64,000 nucleotides of DNA from Heliocidaris tuberculata (taxonomy: Eukaryota > Echinodermata > Echinoidea > Camarodonta > Echinometridae): the NCBI GenBank assembly GCA_025618425.1, contig CM046845.1:32113899-32177898 (forward strand), given 5' to 3'. The notes below the pieces were generated by a model. It was not told where the DNA came from and did not search any database. It saw only the letters and a program-made list of their open reading frames with translations. The position numbers and the translations under genes were made by a program. This document shows, piece after piece, positions 23,301 through 32,831 of this stretch (position 1 is its first letter; each line of letters opens with the position of its first letter).

Positions 23301-26300
23301 TTGTTTCTTAGCCCTGATATAACAAGATTTCGATAAGAAGAGGTAATGTCCTTGGTTCCAATGAGTTTGTTATAACGAGGTTCCACTGTATAACATAATT
23401 GCGGGGTATGATGGGCCTTCCAGTCTAAGATGCAACTGCACTTCTATGAGCCGACTGTGATCCCATTTTGGAAGAAAAGGCAATATTATTAGACATTAAC
23501 ATTTCAGAATGAACAGTTTTCCTGATTGAAGTCCCGAACTGTCATATGAATAGCTACAGTGGAACCTCGTTATTACAAACACTTTTATAACAAACTCTCG
23601 TTATAACAAGGTAATTTTGCCAGTCCCACTTCTTTGTATTCTATTGTTTCTTAGCCCTGATATAACAAGATTTCGATAAGAAGAGGTAATGTCCTTGGTT
23701 CCAATGAGTTTGTTATAACGAGGTTCCACTGTATAACATAATTGCGGGGTATGATGGGCCTTCCAGTCTAAGATGCCTGCTAATTGTAGCGACGTCAGAC
23801 CAGGTGCAAGTCTGTCCCCAATTTTATGCCGATGTAGCCTTTCCTTTGACTGAAAGACCTTCTATACCTTACAATTTCAATATTCTTATTCACATGACCA
23901 TTAGGAACGTCAACCAGGAAGATTTCACATACTGTACATGCCATAAATTTTCACGAATTGGACTAGCCAGACTATTTCGCAAATTGGACTAGCTAGACTA
24001 TATCACGAATGGTTGAATTCTCAGAACTACAGATAGGAATGATGATATTCTTTTGCAAAGCTAAGTGGTGAATTCCTGACCAGGAGGCAACAAATTCAAT
24101 TTACTACTTACGTTGGCGATATTTCAGCATGTTGTTAAATTTGCGACCTGCTCGCAATTCGCGAAAATAAAACCCCTGCAAATATATGGTGTATACAGTT
24201 ATTGATTTTTTTGTATCTAATGCTATTGCATATCTTCCATAATCTAGATTTCAGTTGGATCGTACAGTACGTGGTGGGCTTAAGAGTCAGTCCTATGAGA
24301 TCAGAGATTATATGGCTAACAGAGCACACAGATTACACAGTTTTGGAGATGCAGGAGATCATGGTTTAGTTGTGGTCCAGGGCTACCTATGCATTGTACC
24401 ACAACAGGGCAAGAGAATTGTACAATTTGATGAAGTGATGATGTATTATCAGGGTTTAGGAAAATATCCCTTTCCCCATGGTCCAAATTGAGTGAACTGG
24501 CCTCACAGTATCCTAGGGGGAGTTGTTTGGGAGGACCAATGCTTTATGGCAGTTTGAATGTATAGTGGAAAGCATACATTGACCTATTTGTTACCTTTGC
24601 CAGTACCTATGTCGGGGAGAAAGTGTGTTATGCTCTGGACACAACACTGATCATTATGTTTATCATTAAAAATGAGTATAATTCTATTATTTCAGTCTCA
24701 CAGTGAAGATTGCATCATCCATTCTACCCATCTGTGCCATGTTTGCAGTGCTAGATGCTACTGCTGTGAGTATATAGGACTCTTATGGTTCCATCTCCTG
24801 ATAAATGAACAAAATGAACCAAGAACAAACGAAACAAATATACAATCAAACGATCGTAATCTAGTGAATATTGAAAATTGTGGTATCACTTGATGTGGTT
24901 CATATAACCTTTGAGCATCAAATTATGCCCTATTAAGAAAGAAAAAGCTGTCTTTCTGAAATATATAATGTATGTGAGTATGAAATGTGAACTGAGGATA
25001 AAGTTTCTGTCGCAAAGCTGGTGTGTAAGTGTGCAAAAATGTTTGATTTTAATATATTTCATGCATTTGGTCATTGAGGAAAAGTATATTTTTAGGACAA
25101 AATGTTTTATCCTAATATTTTGTGTAAAAATTTGTACGTGTATGCTGCATATTGTAACCAACATTTTGTCAGTTCAAAGTAACATAGCAAATGCACTAAT
25201 GATAGATCGTGTATTTGAAAAAAAGAGTTGAATGAGGAAAGGTCATTTTCTTCTGTTACATAAATATCTTTGCTTGTAATATTAGACTAGATCAGTATAA
25301 TTTCTTTTCATTTTTCTTTCTTTTCTCCTCTTTCCTCTTTTTCCTGTTACCTGCAAATCTCTTGGGTTTGTAGACTGTCTGCGGTGGAGTGATCCGAGGT
25401 ACGGGTCGTCAGGTAGTGGGGGCAGTAGTTGACCTCTTGGGATATTATCTTATAGGGCTCCCTCTAGGTATCTCACTCATGTTTCCACTTCAAAGAGGGA
25501 TTCACGGTGAGTAGCTGAAACTGCTCTTCTCATATGATGTTAGTTTATTTCTATACATAGGGACTAGTGAAGCAATATAATCTACATTTCTTGTAACTGT
25601 AAATTATAAGATTTGATGTCCATCTGTGGTCTATTCATATGCACAGGGGTAAGTGATTTGAAGCAATGCAACCTGCGTTCCTCCGTAGAATTACATGATC
25701 TAACACCCATATGACTCTCAGCAAATTCGAGAGCAAATTATGTAGGTAAATATGAAATAATTCTTAGGTAGTATTGCCTTGTTTTTCTCTAGGGGAGACA
25801 ACTTGAAAGTTTGAGGTTGCTGGTCAAAATATTAATGGTATAGTTGTTTTGTTACATCCTGATGGTTCAAATTTAGGGAAATAATTGTCTTGCATTATCC
25901 CAGGGTATGGGAAGTTTAATGCGGACAAAAGAAATATTGCAGGTAGAAAGTATTCATTGACATATTTATTACCCTTTGTTGATACCCTTGTCAGGGAATT
26001 CCCCCTTTTCTTTCTGACCCCCCATGCTTGGTATTAGCATTGAGGGTGTTTCTGCAATGGTTGGAATCCTGGATCACATCACATTGTATGGACCTATTTT
26101 CACATTATAAGCAGTAACCATTATTAAGGTAAAACTGAGTTCTGATCATGTGATCACATTGTGGATAAAACTGACTCAAAACAGTTGGGAAAGGTTGATC
26201 ATGGTGTATATTGTGAGGTTTTAGAATCATCAAAATGATAAGAAATTGACCATATCTGTTTGAAAAGCACATGCACTGCACATATAAATGGGTATATGGG

Positions 26301-27914
26301 ACTGCAAACACATGTGTCATGAATGTTCAGCCCAAACATTTTGGCTGTTTCTCATCATATTTCAAATATGAGGGCATTTGAAGAGCACTCCTTTTTAGCA
26401 GACATTTCTTCTATGATATATTCCAAACTAACATAAAAAGAATGAGAAAGCTCACAAATTATTTTCACCTTTCCCAGAACTCACCCTTCTCTTTAATCTG
26501 TTGAGTTCTTTCCCATAAAAATGATAAGGCAGAAAGAAGCCCAAAGAAAGACATTGTTTAATTTGAGATATGATTGTTTAATTTGAGATATGATTGTTTT
26601 CTTGCAGGTTTTTGGAGTGGCATGACGTTAGGATTGTTCATCCAAGCTCTCTTCCTAGTCGTCTTCACTCTCAGATTAAACTGGAAAGAAGAAACAAGAA
26701 GGGTAAGAAGTGTCCTTATTTCCAAAATATTTGATCTGTGTGTACCCGTCTTTGAGTTTAACCACGAAGAGTTATGAAATCCAGATGCATTGTACTATAC
26801 GTGGAAGCAAAGATATTGGAAATTTTATACTTTGTAGGCATAGATATTTCACAAAATGGGCCTACTTCCAAATGTATTCTTATATTAGATAACTTGAAAT
26901 TACACCACATGGCAATAAACTGTAGCCAGTAGTGTTTAGCATCAAGAATTTTCGGCTTCCAAGTTGTAGATTTTATATTTCAGCTCTCACAAAGTTCAAC
27001 TATTTTTGCAGAAGTAGTTTATCCACTAGCAGGCCACATGCATCAAATATATACTGAGCTGAAGATTACTCAAGATTAAAACCGTCTGGAAAAGCATGTT
27101 TTTATGAAAATGAAATCTTCTTCAGAGTGCGACCTGATTTGAAAATAAACATTGATGCAATGTGTATGTAAGCCTTTTCTATTTGTTTCATGAAGATGTT
27201 GTATGTCTGATAAGCATTATGTCCATTTGTTATGTGTATTTCTTACAGGCACAGAAGAGAATTGGAAGAGCAAAAGAACAGGATGATGGGACACATTGCT
27301 CGATCACCGAAAGTCGTCATGCAACCTCTCAGACTGATCTGGAGGGATATGATGAAGATGACTCAACAGCAATCAATAGAAATTCAGATGGGACAACTGA
27401 TAGAAACCCCAATGGAAGCCCTGAGGGGAACTCCAATGGACACTCCAATGGACACTGTATGAAAGACATTTCGAGTCCACAAGCTAATGCTGTTGCAGAT
27501 GCAAGTTCAAACACAGAAGGAAATTACGGGGAAGACCAATATGATGGAATACGGCCAGTGCCGCTCAATGGATACCTCCCAGTCAGGACTGCAGAAGGAT
27601 GCATTGAAGAACCAAACGAGAGTGCAAATAATAGCTCACATCAAAACGGACATACTGTGAGCAGTGAGGTTACAAAAATGGTTGAAGCATCAAAGGACAT
27701 ACCAATAAAGACCTCGATATGGCAGCTTGTACAACTACGTGTACTGTTCTTATGTCTTGGTTTTGTTTACCTAGGACTTGCTATTATGTGTAGGGTGATG
27801 GTCGTGCCACCTCTGAGAACTATTGCCATCGACCGGGAAATGTCACTGGCTAATCTAACAAACATTACTATGTTTTCTCCAACAGAGGTTGTTAAGTACA
27901 GTGAGTTGCTGTAG
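2303..27914 (+). CDS. SLC47A: MATE-family multidrug and toxin extrusion transporter, SLC47A-like (5' end missing; spans 11 exons)
   Basis: Proton-coupled exporter of organic cations in the plasma membrane (MATE/SLC47 family). Eleven exons join in phase: 2303-2345, 14360-14502, 15147-15244, 16056-16169, 17607-17674, 18629-18737, 22993-23068, 24696-24765, 25374-25506, 26608-26702 and 27249-27914, encoding about 537 residues plus a stop. Family landmarks in order: [41 protein letters not shown] and LNWKEE. The last exon adds a long hydrophilic tail and a final hydrophobic segment ([15 protein letters not shown]), matching the 13th helix of vertebrate SLC47A1. The N-terminal roughly 150 residues, with the first helices, lie off the left edge. 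Of the four glutamates known to matter in human MATE1 (E273, E278, E300, E389), my alignment gives E, D, Y and D here. MATE1 versus MATE2 cannot be decided, and a lineage-specific paralogue is possible. Confidence 0.93.
2383..2953. mobile_element. TTAA-flanked foldback element with long inverted arms
   Basis: The two halves are near-perfect reverse complements of about 250 bp each, from ttaaaggagaatgaaaccct on the left to agggtttcattctcttttaa on the right, meeting near 2650. TTAA at 2383-2386 and 2950-2953 is the likely target duplication. It has no coding capacity and starts 38 bp past a MATE splice donor. Confidence 0.85.
3083..3120. repeat. Short hairpin
   Basis: acccgtggaa and ttccacgggt form a perfect 10-bp stem with a short A-rich loop, flanked by a possible cagtac/gctagc pair. 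Its function is unknown. Confidence 0.5.
4120..4810. repeat. Degenerate C/G-run repeat block with hAT-like ends
   Basis: Poly-C and poly-G runs alternate with repeated words such as gcccatgactccag, ggagggctggcgaa and atctatg. The word cagtggcggatccagg at 4312 is the same terminus as in the complete element at 43768-43926. The block looks like several nested or slipped copies, and I could not fix the borders of any one element. Confidence 0.55.
4932..5982. mobile_element. GCGTA-rich element, two tandem units with shared inverted ends
   Basis: The left end, gagcctctttcacaccggg followed by cctgcgtagagttgcg, is inverted at the right end (gcaactctacgcaagcccgg, then tgtgaaagcccctt). A second copy of that right end falls near 5450-5486, so units run about 4932-5486 and 5487-5982. 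Both units share blocks such as gcgtaccctgtgcatagg and ggtctggcgtaaagggtacg. The words gcgta and tacgc occur dozens of times, making the region far richer in CpG than its surroundings. No protein is evident. Confidence 0.8.
6120..6392 (+). repeat. Two diverged tandem copies, period about 151 bp
   Basis: gatgtagaatctactc begins both copies (6120 and 6271), and both end with tttactgccg. Internal words (tatcatcaaatt, ggaataagca or gaaataagca) keep their order, with indels between them. Confidence 0.75.
6815..7260. other. CpG-dense GC-rich patch inside the MATE intron
   Basis: The base composition shifts to GC-rich with many CpG sites (tggacgtcgacggcgacgac and similar). It includes a 43-bp tandem duplication at 6961 and 7004 (cgtcacttgccatg units) and a hairpin, acgggggttccccccggt. 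The word caagatggct at 6890 resembles a YY1-type initiator motif. No protein family was recognised on either strand. Confidence 0.45.
7625..9395. other. Intron stretch, nothing clear
   Basis: Single-copy-looking AT-rich intron. At 7631-7666 the words ggttcacacgtaacatgg and taaaccacctc resemble diverged words near 31545 and 50290, so an old dispersed repeat may end here. No exon was recognised. Confidence 0.35.
9492..9917. repeat. Foldback (inverted arms about 190 bp)
   Basis: The left arm (9492-9690) carries accaacattccccttgtg and tgacagtg-type words that return inverted in the right arm (9736-9917), with the centre near 9715. The two arms agree closely, and together they would form a long hairpin. 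Confidence 0.85.
11155..11460. repeat. Tandem duplication plus ATT/AAT microsatellite
   Basis: gggcacagaatagaattc at 11158 and gggtacagaatagaattt at 11283 start two related units that share aacaaggagtaggg. Both run into AAT-type trinucleotide repeats. Confidence 0.75.
11838..11873 (+). repeat. (GAATT)n microsatellite
   Basis: About seven perfect copies of the pentamer aattg. Confidence 0.95.
11940..12680. repeat. Three tandem units of about 295 bp, each carrying an inverted GGACGGTTCGTGG pair
   Basis: cgaaccgtcctctctgttt recurs at 12066, 12365 and 12659, with spacings of 299 and 294 bp. In each unit ggacggttcgtggtgaaat precedes it by about 50 bp and pairs with it, enclosing short GC-rich words such as gcgaagcgcg. 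The unit body includes gatgctgagtgagaacaaat and tctaatcacattggttat. Confidence 0.85.
13425..13472 (+). repeat. (TAG)n microsatellite
   Basis: Repeated tagtag units between two copies of ccatgg. Confidence 0.85.
13990..14072 (+). repeat. (GA)n-rich microsatellite
   Basis: Interrupted gaga runs about 300 bp upstream of a MATE exon acceptor. Confidence 0.9.
14247..14288 (+). repeat. Poly-C followed by poly-A
   Basis: A C-run of about 16 and an A-run of about 23 separated by tc, 75 bp upstream of the acceptor at 14359. Confidence 0.9.
14360..14502 (+). CDS. SLC47A: MATE exon
   Basis: It starts in phase 0 with [15 protein letters not shown] and ends LRLV in phase 2 before gtgagt. The IKYLQCQ stretch matches the VKYLLNQ region of MATE1 between two helices. 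Confidence 0.92.
15147..15244 (+). CDS. SLC47A: MATE exon
   Basis: It encodes [16 protein letters not shown] followed by [13 protein letters not shown]. The acceptor is ttacag and the donor gtatga, with phase 2 in and phase 1 out. A 400-bp purine tract starts about 25 bp past its donor. Confidence 0.93.
15264..15675 (+). repeat. About 410-bp homopurine tract (GGGAGAGA-type)
   Basis: Almost purely A and G on the plus strand, in ggga and gagaga units with internal higher-order repeats. It starts about 20 bp after the donor of exon 15147-15244. Long frames through it (Arg/Glu/Gly-rich on one strand, Ser/Pro/Leu-rich on the other) are low-complexity artefacts. Confidence 0.97.
16056..16169 (+). 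CDS. SLC47A: MATE exon with conserved WSKDCLDDW and LEWW
   Basis: It encodes [20 protein letters not shown] and then [19 protein letters not shown]. It carries the position of human E273 (conserved as E in LEWW) and of E278 (D here, in SFDVG). Phase 1 in, phase 1 out. Confidence 0.95.
17607..17674 (+). CDS. SLC47A: MATE exon
   Basis: It encodes [20 protein letters not shown] and YM, the same length as the MATE1 segment. The residue aligned with human E300 is Y. The acceptor is ctacag and the donor gtgaga; it ends in phase 0. Confidence 0.88.
18629..18737 (+). CDS. SLC47A: MATE exon with RIGNSLGA motif
   Basis: It encodes [19 protein letters not shown] and then [17 protein letters not shown]. 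The R-[IV]-G-N-x-L-G-A motif is the most conserved family signature in this exon. Phase 0 in, phase 1 out, donor gtaagc. Confidence 0.95.
20122..20268. mobile_element. Small MITE, 147 bp
   Basis: The ends are inverted: ggggcccgttgcacaaaact on the left, and agttttgtgcaatgggcccc on the right. The second end differs from a perfect complement at one position. It has no coding capacity, and flanking duplications are unclear. Confidence 0.85.
20279..21880. mobile_element. 1.6-kb element with about 120-bp inverted arms and a nested inner pair
   Basis: The left arm (20279-20396) and right arm (21747-21880) are reverse complements and include ggcaattccacggtaatgg and the T-run/A-run pair. A second inverted pair sits just inside: aactgcatacctgccaac near 20399 against ggttggcaggtctgcaact near 21684. 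The core is GC-richer and carries cggtcgctccgctccc near 21487, a word shared with 55795. A 34-codon frame starts at 20996 ([14 protein letters not shown]) but resembles no known family. Confidence 0.8.
22993..23068 (+). CDS. SLC47A: MATE exon
   Basis: It encodes [20 protein letters not shown] and LFTSE, matching the SCKDHVGYIFTTD region of MATE1. It ends in phase 2 at a gtgaga donor. The following intron begins with an exact 343-bp tandem duplication. Confidence 0.93.
23214..23388. mobile_element. Tigger/pogo-type MITE (copy 1)
   Basis: The ends are cagtggaacctcgtta and taacgaggttccactg, flanked by TA on both sides (23212-23213, 23389-23390). The TA target and cagtggaacctcg end are typical of Tc1/mariner-pogo-derived MITEs. 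175 bp, no coding. Confidence 0.88.
23557..23731. mobile_element. Tigger/pogo-type MITE (copy 2, in the tandem duplicate)
   Basis: Identical to the element 343 bp upstream. It was copied by the local duplication, not by a new insertion, because the flanks are duplicated as well. Confidence 0.88.
24696..24765 (+). CDS. SLC47A: MATE exon
   Basis: It encodes [20 protein letters not shown] and DATA. The aspartate in VLDATA aligns with human E389. The acceptor is atttcag and the donor gtgagt. Confidence 0.88.
25374..25506 (+). CDS. SLC47A: MATE exon with GGVIRGTG motif
   Basis: It encodes [20 protein letters not shown] and then [20 protein letters not shown]-[LI]-RG-[ST]-G and GYY-x-x-GLP-[IL]-G are strong family motifs. 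Phase 0 in, phase 1 out. Confidence 0.96.
26124..26496. mobile_element. MITE family A copy 1 (TTAAAGA..GAGTTCTG ends)
   Basis: The left end, ttaaggtaaaactgagttctg, pairs with the right end cagaactcacccttctcttt. It shares internal text (gtgtatattgtgaggtt, catcaaaatgataa, gaatgagaaagctcacaaa) with 34252-34545 and 49217-49599. It lies in the last-but-one MATE intron. Confidence 0.75.
26608..26702 (+). CDS. SLC47A: MATE exon
   Basis: It encodes [20 protein letters not shown] and [12 protein letters not shown], covering the twelfth membrane helix and the start of the cytoplasmic tail. It ends in phase 0 at gtaaga. Confidence 0.95.
27249..27914 (+). CDS. SLC47A: MATE terminal exon: long tail plus last helix
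   Basis: 221 codons to a TAG stop. About 155 residues are hydrophilic, rich in N, S, T, D and E, with the short repeats [12 protein letters not shown] and [10 protein letters not shown] hydrophobic segment follows ([19 protein letters not shown]), then about 35 outer residues ending VVKYSELL. The tail is longer than in human MATE1. A possible AATAAA signal lies at 28020-28025. Confidence 0.93.
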   Translation, partial: AQKRIGRAKEQDDGTHCSITESRHATSQTDLEGYDEDDSTAINRNSDGTTDRNPNGSPEGNSNGHSNGHCMKDISSPQANAVADASSNTEGNYGEDQYDGIRPVPLNGYLPVRTAEGCIEEPNESANNSSHQNGHTVSSEVTKMVEASKDIPIKTSIWQLVQLRVLFLCLGFVYLGLAIMCRVMVVPPLRTIAIDREMSLANLTNITMFSPTEVVKYSELL

Positions 27915-28019
27915 GAATTCTTGGCACTCAATGTTAACTGAACATTAAACTTCAGAATTGATTTGGAGTGATATGCCAATATGACCGTCCAATTCGATAC
28001 CATAAAGAAGTATCAAGAA

Positions 28020-28025
28020 AATAAA
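28020..28025 (+). terminator. Candidate polyadenylation signal of the MATE gene
   Basis: AATAAA 106 bp downstream of the stop codon at 27914. A second candidate is near 28419. The choice between them is an inference. Confidence 0.45.
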
Positions 28026-28513
28026 TGAAAAAGGAATAAGGAGCATTACTTAAGATTGACTTTGCCACTGCTCGCATGGATAGATCTCCTGTCGTGATAT
28101 CAAGAATTATTAATTACATCAGGCATCTGAGCTTTGATATGATGTACATGTACATGTATTTTGCCCACTCTCAGTAACAGCTAGCAATATTCCTTGATCA
28201 CTGCCTCTTCTGGTGTGAAAATCCAAAATTTCCTGTAAAAAGCTCTATGACCAGGACAAATTTTTCAGAATATTTTGTCTCGTCTATCATAATTTTTTCC
28301 AGGCAAGAGTACAAAGTAGGTATGCATTTAAATGCACCAAGGCTTTTACAGTGGATGCATGGAGTAATAATATATATGTCATAATTGCTCAGCTCAGGAT
28401 ATGGGCTGCTTTACTTTCTCAATAAATATATGTTGTCCTTGACAGAACCATCTTGCCCTCATCTGAGTTGAGGCAAAACAAGGTGAACCAGTAGTAGGTA
28501 GCTAAGTGAAAGG

Positions 28514-28815
28514 GATCCAGGCTAACTCGGCACTAGGGCGAACTTGGCCTTGCCGGAAAATCGCGGCAGAGTGAGCCCAGAGAGTTGAATTGATCGCATA
28601 TACTTGAGTTGAATTTCGCATTAATTACACATTTCAAAACACTTGTGTAAAATGATCATCAAAGACGTAATGGTGAAAATTTCAAGGAGTAAAATTATAC
28701 AAAACATGAAATTTAAGGCTGAAAAACGGTACAGTGTTTAGTGGAGACTTAACTCTCGAAACATAGTCACCGCCCAGTGCCGAGTTCGCCCTAGTGCCGA
28801 GTTAGCCCGACCCCA
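28514..28815. mobile_element. Foldback MITE with 8-bp duplication GTGAAAGG
   Basis: ggctaactcggcactagggc near the left end is inverted at the right end as gccctagtgccgagttagcc. The 8-mer gtgaaagg flanks both sides (28506-28513 and 28816-28823), which suits a hAT-type insertion. The outermost bases differ between the ends, so the exact border is uncertain by a few bases. Confidence 0.75.
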
Positions 28816-30453
28816 GTGAAAGGTAATGGTGCATAAAGACGCGTCTGGAATGCAAAATATGTCATTCTTGAAAATCATTACTTTATTTTGCAGAGGTAGA
28901 ACCATATCATTTAGGATATGGAGCTGGTAAATACTTCTACTACCTTTATTAGCCTTAATAATACTGACGCTGTAATTCAGATATGTCAAATTTCACGTAA
29001 TTCATTGATATTACCAACAATTATGGTGTTGCATTCCGGAGGCATCTTTGTGTGCAACTACATTTCCCAAGCTACCTTATATAAATGCTCCTCAGGGAGT
29101 GGAGATACAATATGAATTATATGAATCTTATACTGTATAACCAGAAATATTTGCGCGAGTTTCATGCCGCAGAATAATTGAATCACGACAGACGCTTCAC
29201 TTAAGTTGTGCAATGTGTGAAAGTATCATGCTCTGAAAATTGCTGTCGTTTACAGATCTAGAAAGTTCCATGTCACGAATGCTTCTGTTTTGACAGTAGT
29301 CAGACTAATGATATCAGTTTACATACACCTTGATCCAAACGGATATATGCATGTATATGAGCAATATTAATCTCAGATATAACTGCCTTCACAGCCCAAT
29401 ATAGACATTTTCATTGGGATGAAAAAAAAAAGAATTATGATGCAATCACGATAAAGATGATTGTTCAAATTAAGACTATAATTGCCATTACAATGTTGTT
29501 ACAACTCTTCTAGAATATATGAATTATTGTATTATATACGTATATTGTGAAATACTGAATGTATTTGGTCTACCTTTTCTATATGCAGATGCCTGTGATT
29601 GAGTTTTTAAAATGTATTTGTACATTATGACAGTGACCGAGATATAAAGCATGTACATGTATGCGAGGATGTATATATATTTTGAATTTTAGATACTGAG
29701 TGATTTATATCCTATCAGAATGAAATAAACTTATATCAGCCTTCAGTTTTTTAATCATTTCTGATGTAAAATGATTTTAACAATTAGATTGTGCCAGTTT
29801 TTTCGAACTTTTATGTACATGTAAGAATGATTTATAGAAATAGAAATTTACATATTTATATTTTTTCATATTATATATAATTATATATTCATCTATATTC
29901 TCAATATTTTGTATAAACAGTACTATATGAACATGATTTTATGTATTAAAATTGACTTGTGGTAATGAAATGGCGAACATTTCCATTAAACCCTTATCTT
30001 CTAAAATGCTAAACTGCCTGCAGTTTTGTGGTAATAGACAAATTCGAAGCAGATTTCTAGCTGGACAAAATCTGAATTTGAAAATGTGTTTATGTTTCGG
30101 GGCTACAAGGCCTTGTGCGTCACTAAGAAATAGAATTACATATCTGTATAGGGAATATTTCATTTGTAACATTGTGATCTTACACAAAGTTCTTTTCACC
30201 CAATTTCAATGGTACATGTATAATTAAGTATACAAGATCATCTCATTTCCATTAGTTTCATTAATGGTCAGTTGCTAAAGGATTAGTAAATGTGGGATAT
30301 TATGGAAGGAGAAAGTTCTGCTTTAGTATAACTTGCCAGTCAAGTATAAAAGAGAACTTTGAGCTGATTTTTAAAACTTTCTTTTTTTTACTTTTTAAGT
30401 GGGAGGGGTGGCATTCAAGAATGCTCCTGCCCTAGGTCAGACACAGACTTTAA

Positions 30454-30855
30454 CCCTTTCGCAACAATTGACCACATTTTGTGGTTTGGCTCAATAACTT
30501 TTGATTCAGAGCTCTAAAAAATATACCAAATGCATGAGTAGAAAGAGCAAAATTTTCTGCGCCCTTTATGTCCATTTTTGGTGCATGACCAGATTGCGTT
30601 TGATGCCAGGAATTTTAAAAATGAGATTAAGCTTTAAAATCCTCAAATTGGCAACACATTGAGAAGTTCAAAATCACTGTTTTTAAACAAAATTGGTAAT
30701 TTTAAAAACTTTTTGACAAAATTTGTTACCATGTGTATAGTTTTCAAAGACATTACAGCTTATTAGAACCATGTAGCACTAAAAGAAAAATATTATTGTT
30801 GCCAATTTATAAATGTGATCAATTTAGCCCTTAAATAATTCCTGTCCTGAAAGGG
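30454..30855 (+). mobile_element. piggyBac-type MITE family B, copy 1
   Basis: 402 bp, flanked by TTAA on both sides. The ends are ccctttcgcaacaattgacc and cctgtcctgaaaggg. TTAA targets with CCCTTT ends are typical of piggyBac-derived elements. Three more copies are in this window (31093, 33834 and, inverted, 39687). Confidence 0.88.
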
Positions 30856-31092
30856 TTAAAATGGTACATGAATCACAGCATATAATAGAAGTAGATGTGT
30901 CAGTAGCACAAAACTCACTTTCTTCACATTCCTTTTAAAACAGAGGATCATGCACAAAATATTAGGTTTTACTATAAGAATATGCTATAAACTTTTAAGA
31001 GGTATGTGAAGTATATATATTCAATTTTACATCGCTTTTCATTGTAAGTTACTTTGTTCGATCTATGTAACCCAGCTTGTGTATTTTTTTAA

Positions 31093-31499
31093 CCCTTTCA
31101 AGACAATTGACCACATTGTGTGGTTTGGCTCTATAACTTTTGATTCAGAGCTCTAAAAAATATACCAGATGCATGAGCAGAAAGAGCAAAATTTTCTACA
31201 CACACTATGTCCATTTTTATTGCATGACCATATTGCGTTTGATGCCAGGAATTTTAAAAACGAGAATAAACTTTGAGATCCTTAAATTGGCAACACATTG
31301 AGAGGTTCAAAATCATTGTTTTTTCATCCAAATTGGCAATTTTTAAAACTTTACGGCTAATTCCTAACCATGTATATTTTTTTCAAAGACAATACAAGTT
31401 ATTTGAACTATGTACCACTAAAAGAAAATATTACTGTTGCCAATTTGAAGAACAAAATGTGATCAATTTAACCCTTAAATAATTCCTGTCTTGAAAGGC
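31093..31499 (+). mobile_element. piggyBac-type MITE family B, copy 2
   Basis: It starts ccctttcaagacaattgacc after TTAA and ends gtcttgaaaggc before TTAA. Internal text such as gattcagagctctaaaaaat matches copies 1, 3 and 4. Confidence 0.88.
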
Positions 31500-31730
31500 T
31501 TAAATAGTAAGCTTTCATCTTGGCTGCTTTCATTTTACTTTCAAGTCTTGTTCACATGTGATGAGATAAACCACCTCAGATATCCGCTGCTACAAAAGTG
31601 ATGGTATGAATTTCACGAGATACATGTAGTGCATTTAGATAGTGCATGTAGATACATTTCTGTATCTTTAATATAACACTCAGAGAAGCCATTCCTGGAC
31701 CAGACTAAAACCGGAGCCAGACGAGACCAG

Positions 31731-31866
31731 GGCCCTGTTTCATAAATTTCATCAATAAGAAGTTACTGTAACTGTTATAAGCTACTGTAATCATTGTATC
31801 GGATTGGCTGTTTGTTATAGAAATGTGACACTTGTTATCAATAAAAAGTTTTATGAAACGGGGCCC
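31731..31866. mobile_element. 136-bp MITE with 7-bp duplication AGACCAG
   Basis: Inverted ends ggccctgtttcataa and ttatgaaacggggccc. The flank agaccag occurs on both sides (31724-31730 and 31867-31873). The ggggcccg-type end resembles the element at 20122-20268 only in its first bases. Confidence 0.85.
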
Positions 31867-32169
31867 AGACCAGGATTTGAGTTGTGAGCTACAGCACTTT
31901 TTTCACTCCCCACTTGCCATTCATTTACACCTAAAATGGCATTTATTTTACTGTTGGGGTTTTTTGGAGGTCGTTTACGTTGTCATTTGTGAATGAAGCC
32001 TTTCATAGAATGGTAAAATCTTTTCAAGCTGCAGCAGTGTGTTTTGAACATCTTGTATTATGCTATCTTTTGGTGCTTCTTCCTTCTTGCCTGTAATGAA
32101 AGCTGTTCATAAGTTTTGTACAGTGGCATTTAAAGATCTATGAAGTATTCATGTGTATCGTCTTGTGTA

Positions 32170-32200
32170 ATTTGCACATCATATATATATATATATATAT
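32170..32200 (+). repeat. (AT)n microsatellite
   Basis: A short uninterrupted run of tatata. Confidence 0.9.
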
Positions 32201-32831
32201 CACAATATTGTGTTAGCATACCTTTACAGCATTAAACTCTACCAATCACCTAAAAAAATAATTTGTGTACAGCTGCAATGTATGAAGTTAAACTCAAAAC
32301 ACTGCCTTCTATGGGTTAACACTTGAGGAGTATGAAGAAAATAAAGAAAACGTAAACCCCCCATCGCGCTGAACGCAATTTCGACTTCGGTTCCGCACAG
32401 GCCCTATTGTGTGCGAGCGCGTCTCTTTATAGAATTAACATTTGAAGCTCATACTTTGAATATTGGATAGCGACATGTAACCCCTAAAATACAGAGCAAC
32501 ATATTTTTTGGTGATTGGTACCCTTTAAGCCTGTGTACATGTATATTGAAAATATGCATGTATTAAGTTGTACAGGAAGAATATATTGTGTATCAAGAAT
32601 TGGCATCCTAGTGTGAATTTTGTGAATATTGCTGTTAGTTTGTATACTGTGTATAGCTACATGTTCGATGGTGGACACATGGCTAGGGTTAATTCCCAAC
32701 TATAAGTAGGCCATCTGGTTTATGGAGTGCCAAGTGTCAACTCTTCATCCTGTAAAAATTCCTATGATTATTTAACCAAATGAATAAATGAAATTCATAT
32801 CACATTTATTATTTCATGTATCATTCATTTT

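Larger units (their letters stand above)
23091..23776 (+). repeat. Exact tandem duplication, 2 x 343 bp
   Basis: Positions 23091-23433 and 23434-23776 read identically by eye. Each copy holds one Tigger/pogo-type MITE. The block starts 22 bp after the donor of exon 22993-23068. Such identity implies a very recent duplication, or an assembly artefact. Confidence 0.93.

Noticed and set aside
27162..27248. First 29 codons of the frame ending at 27914 as coding
   Set aside because: They precede a tttcttacag acceptor, and the previous exon joins in phase at 27249.
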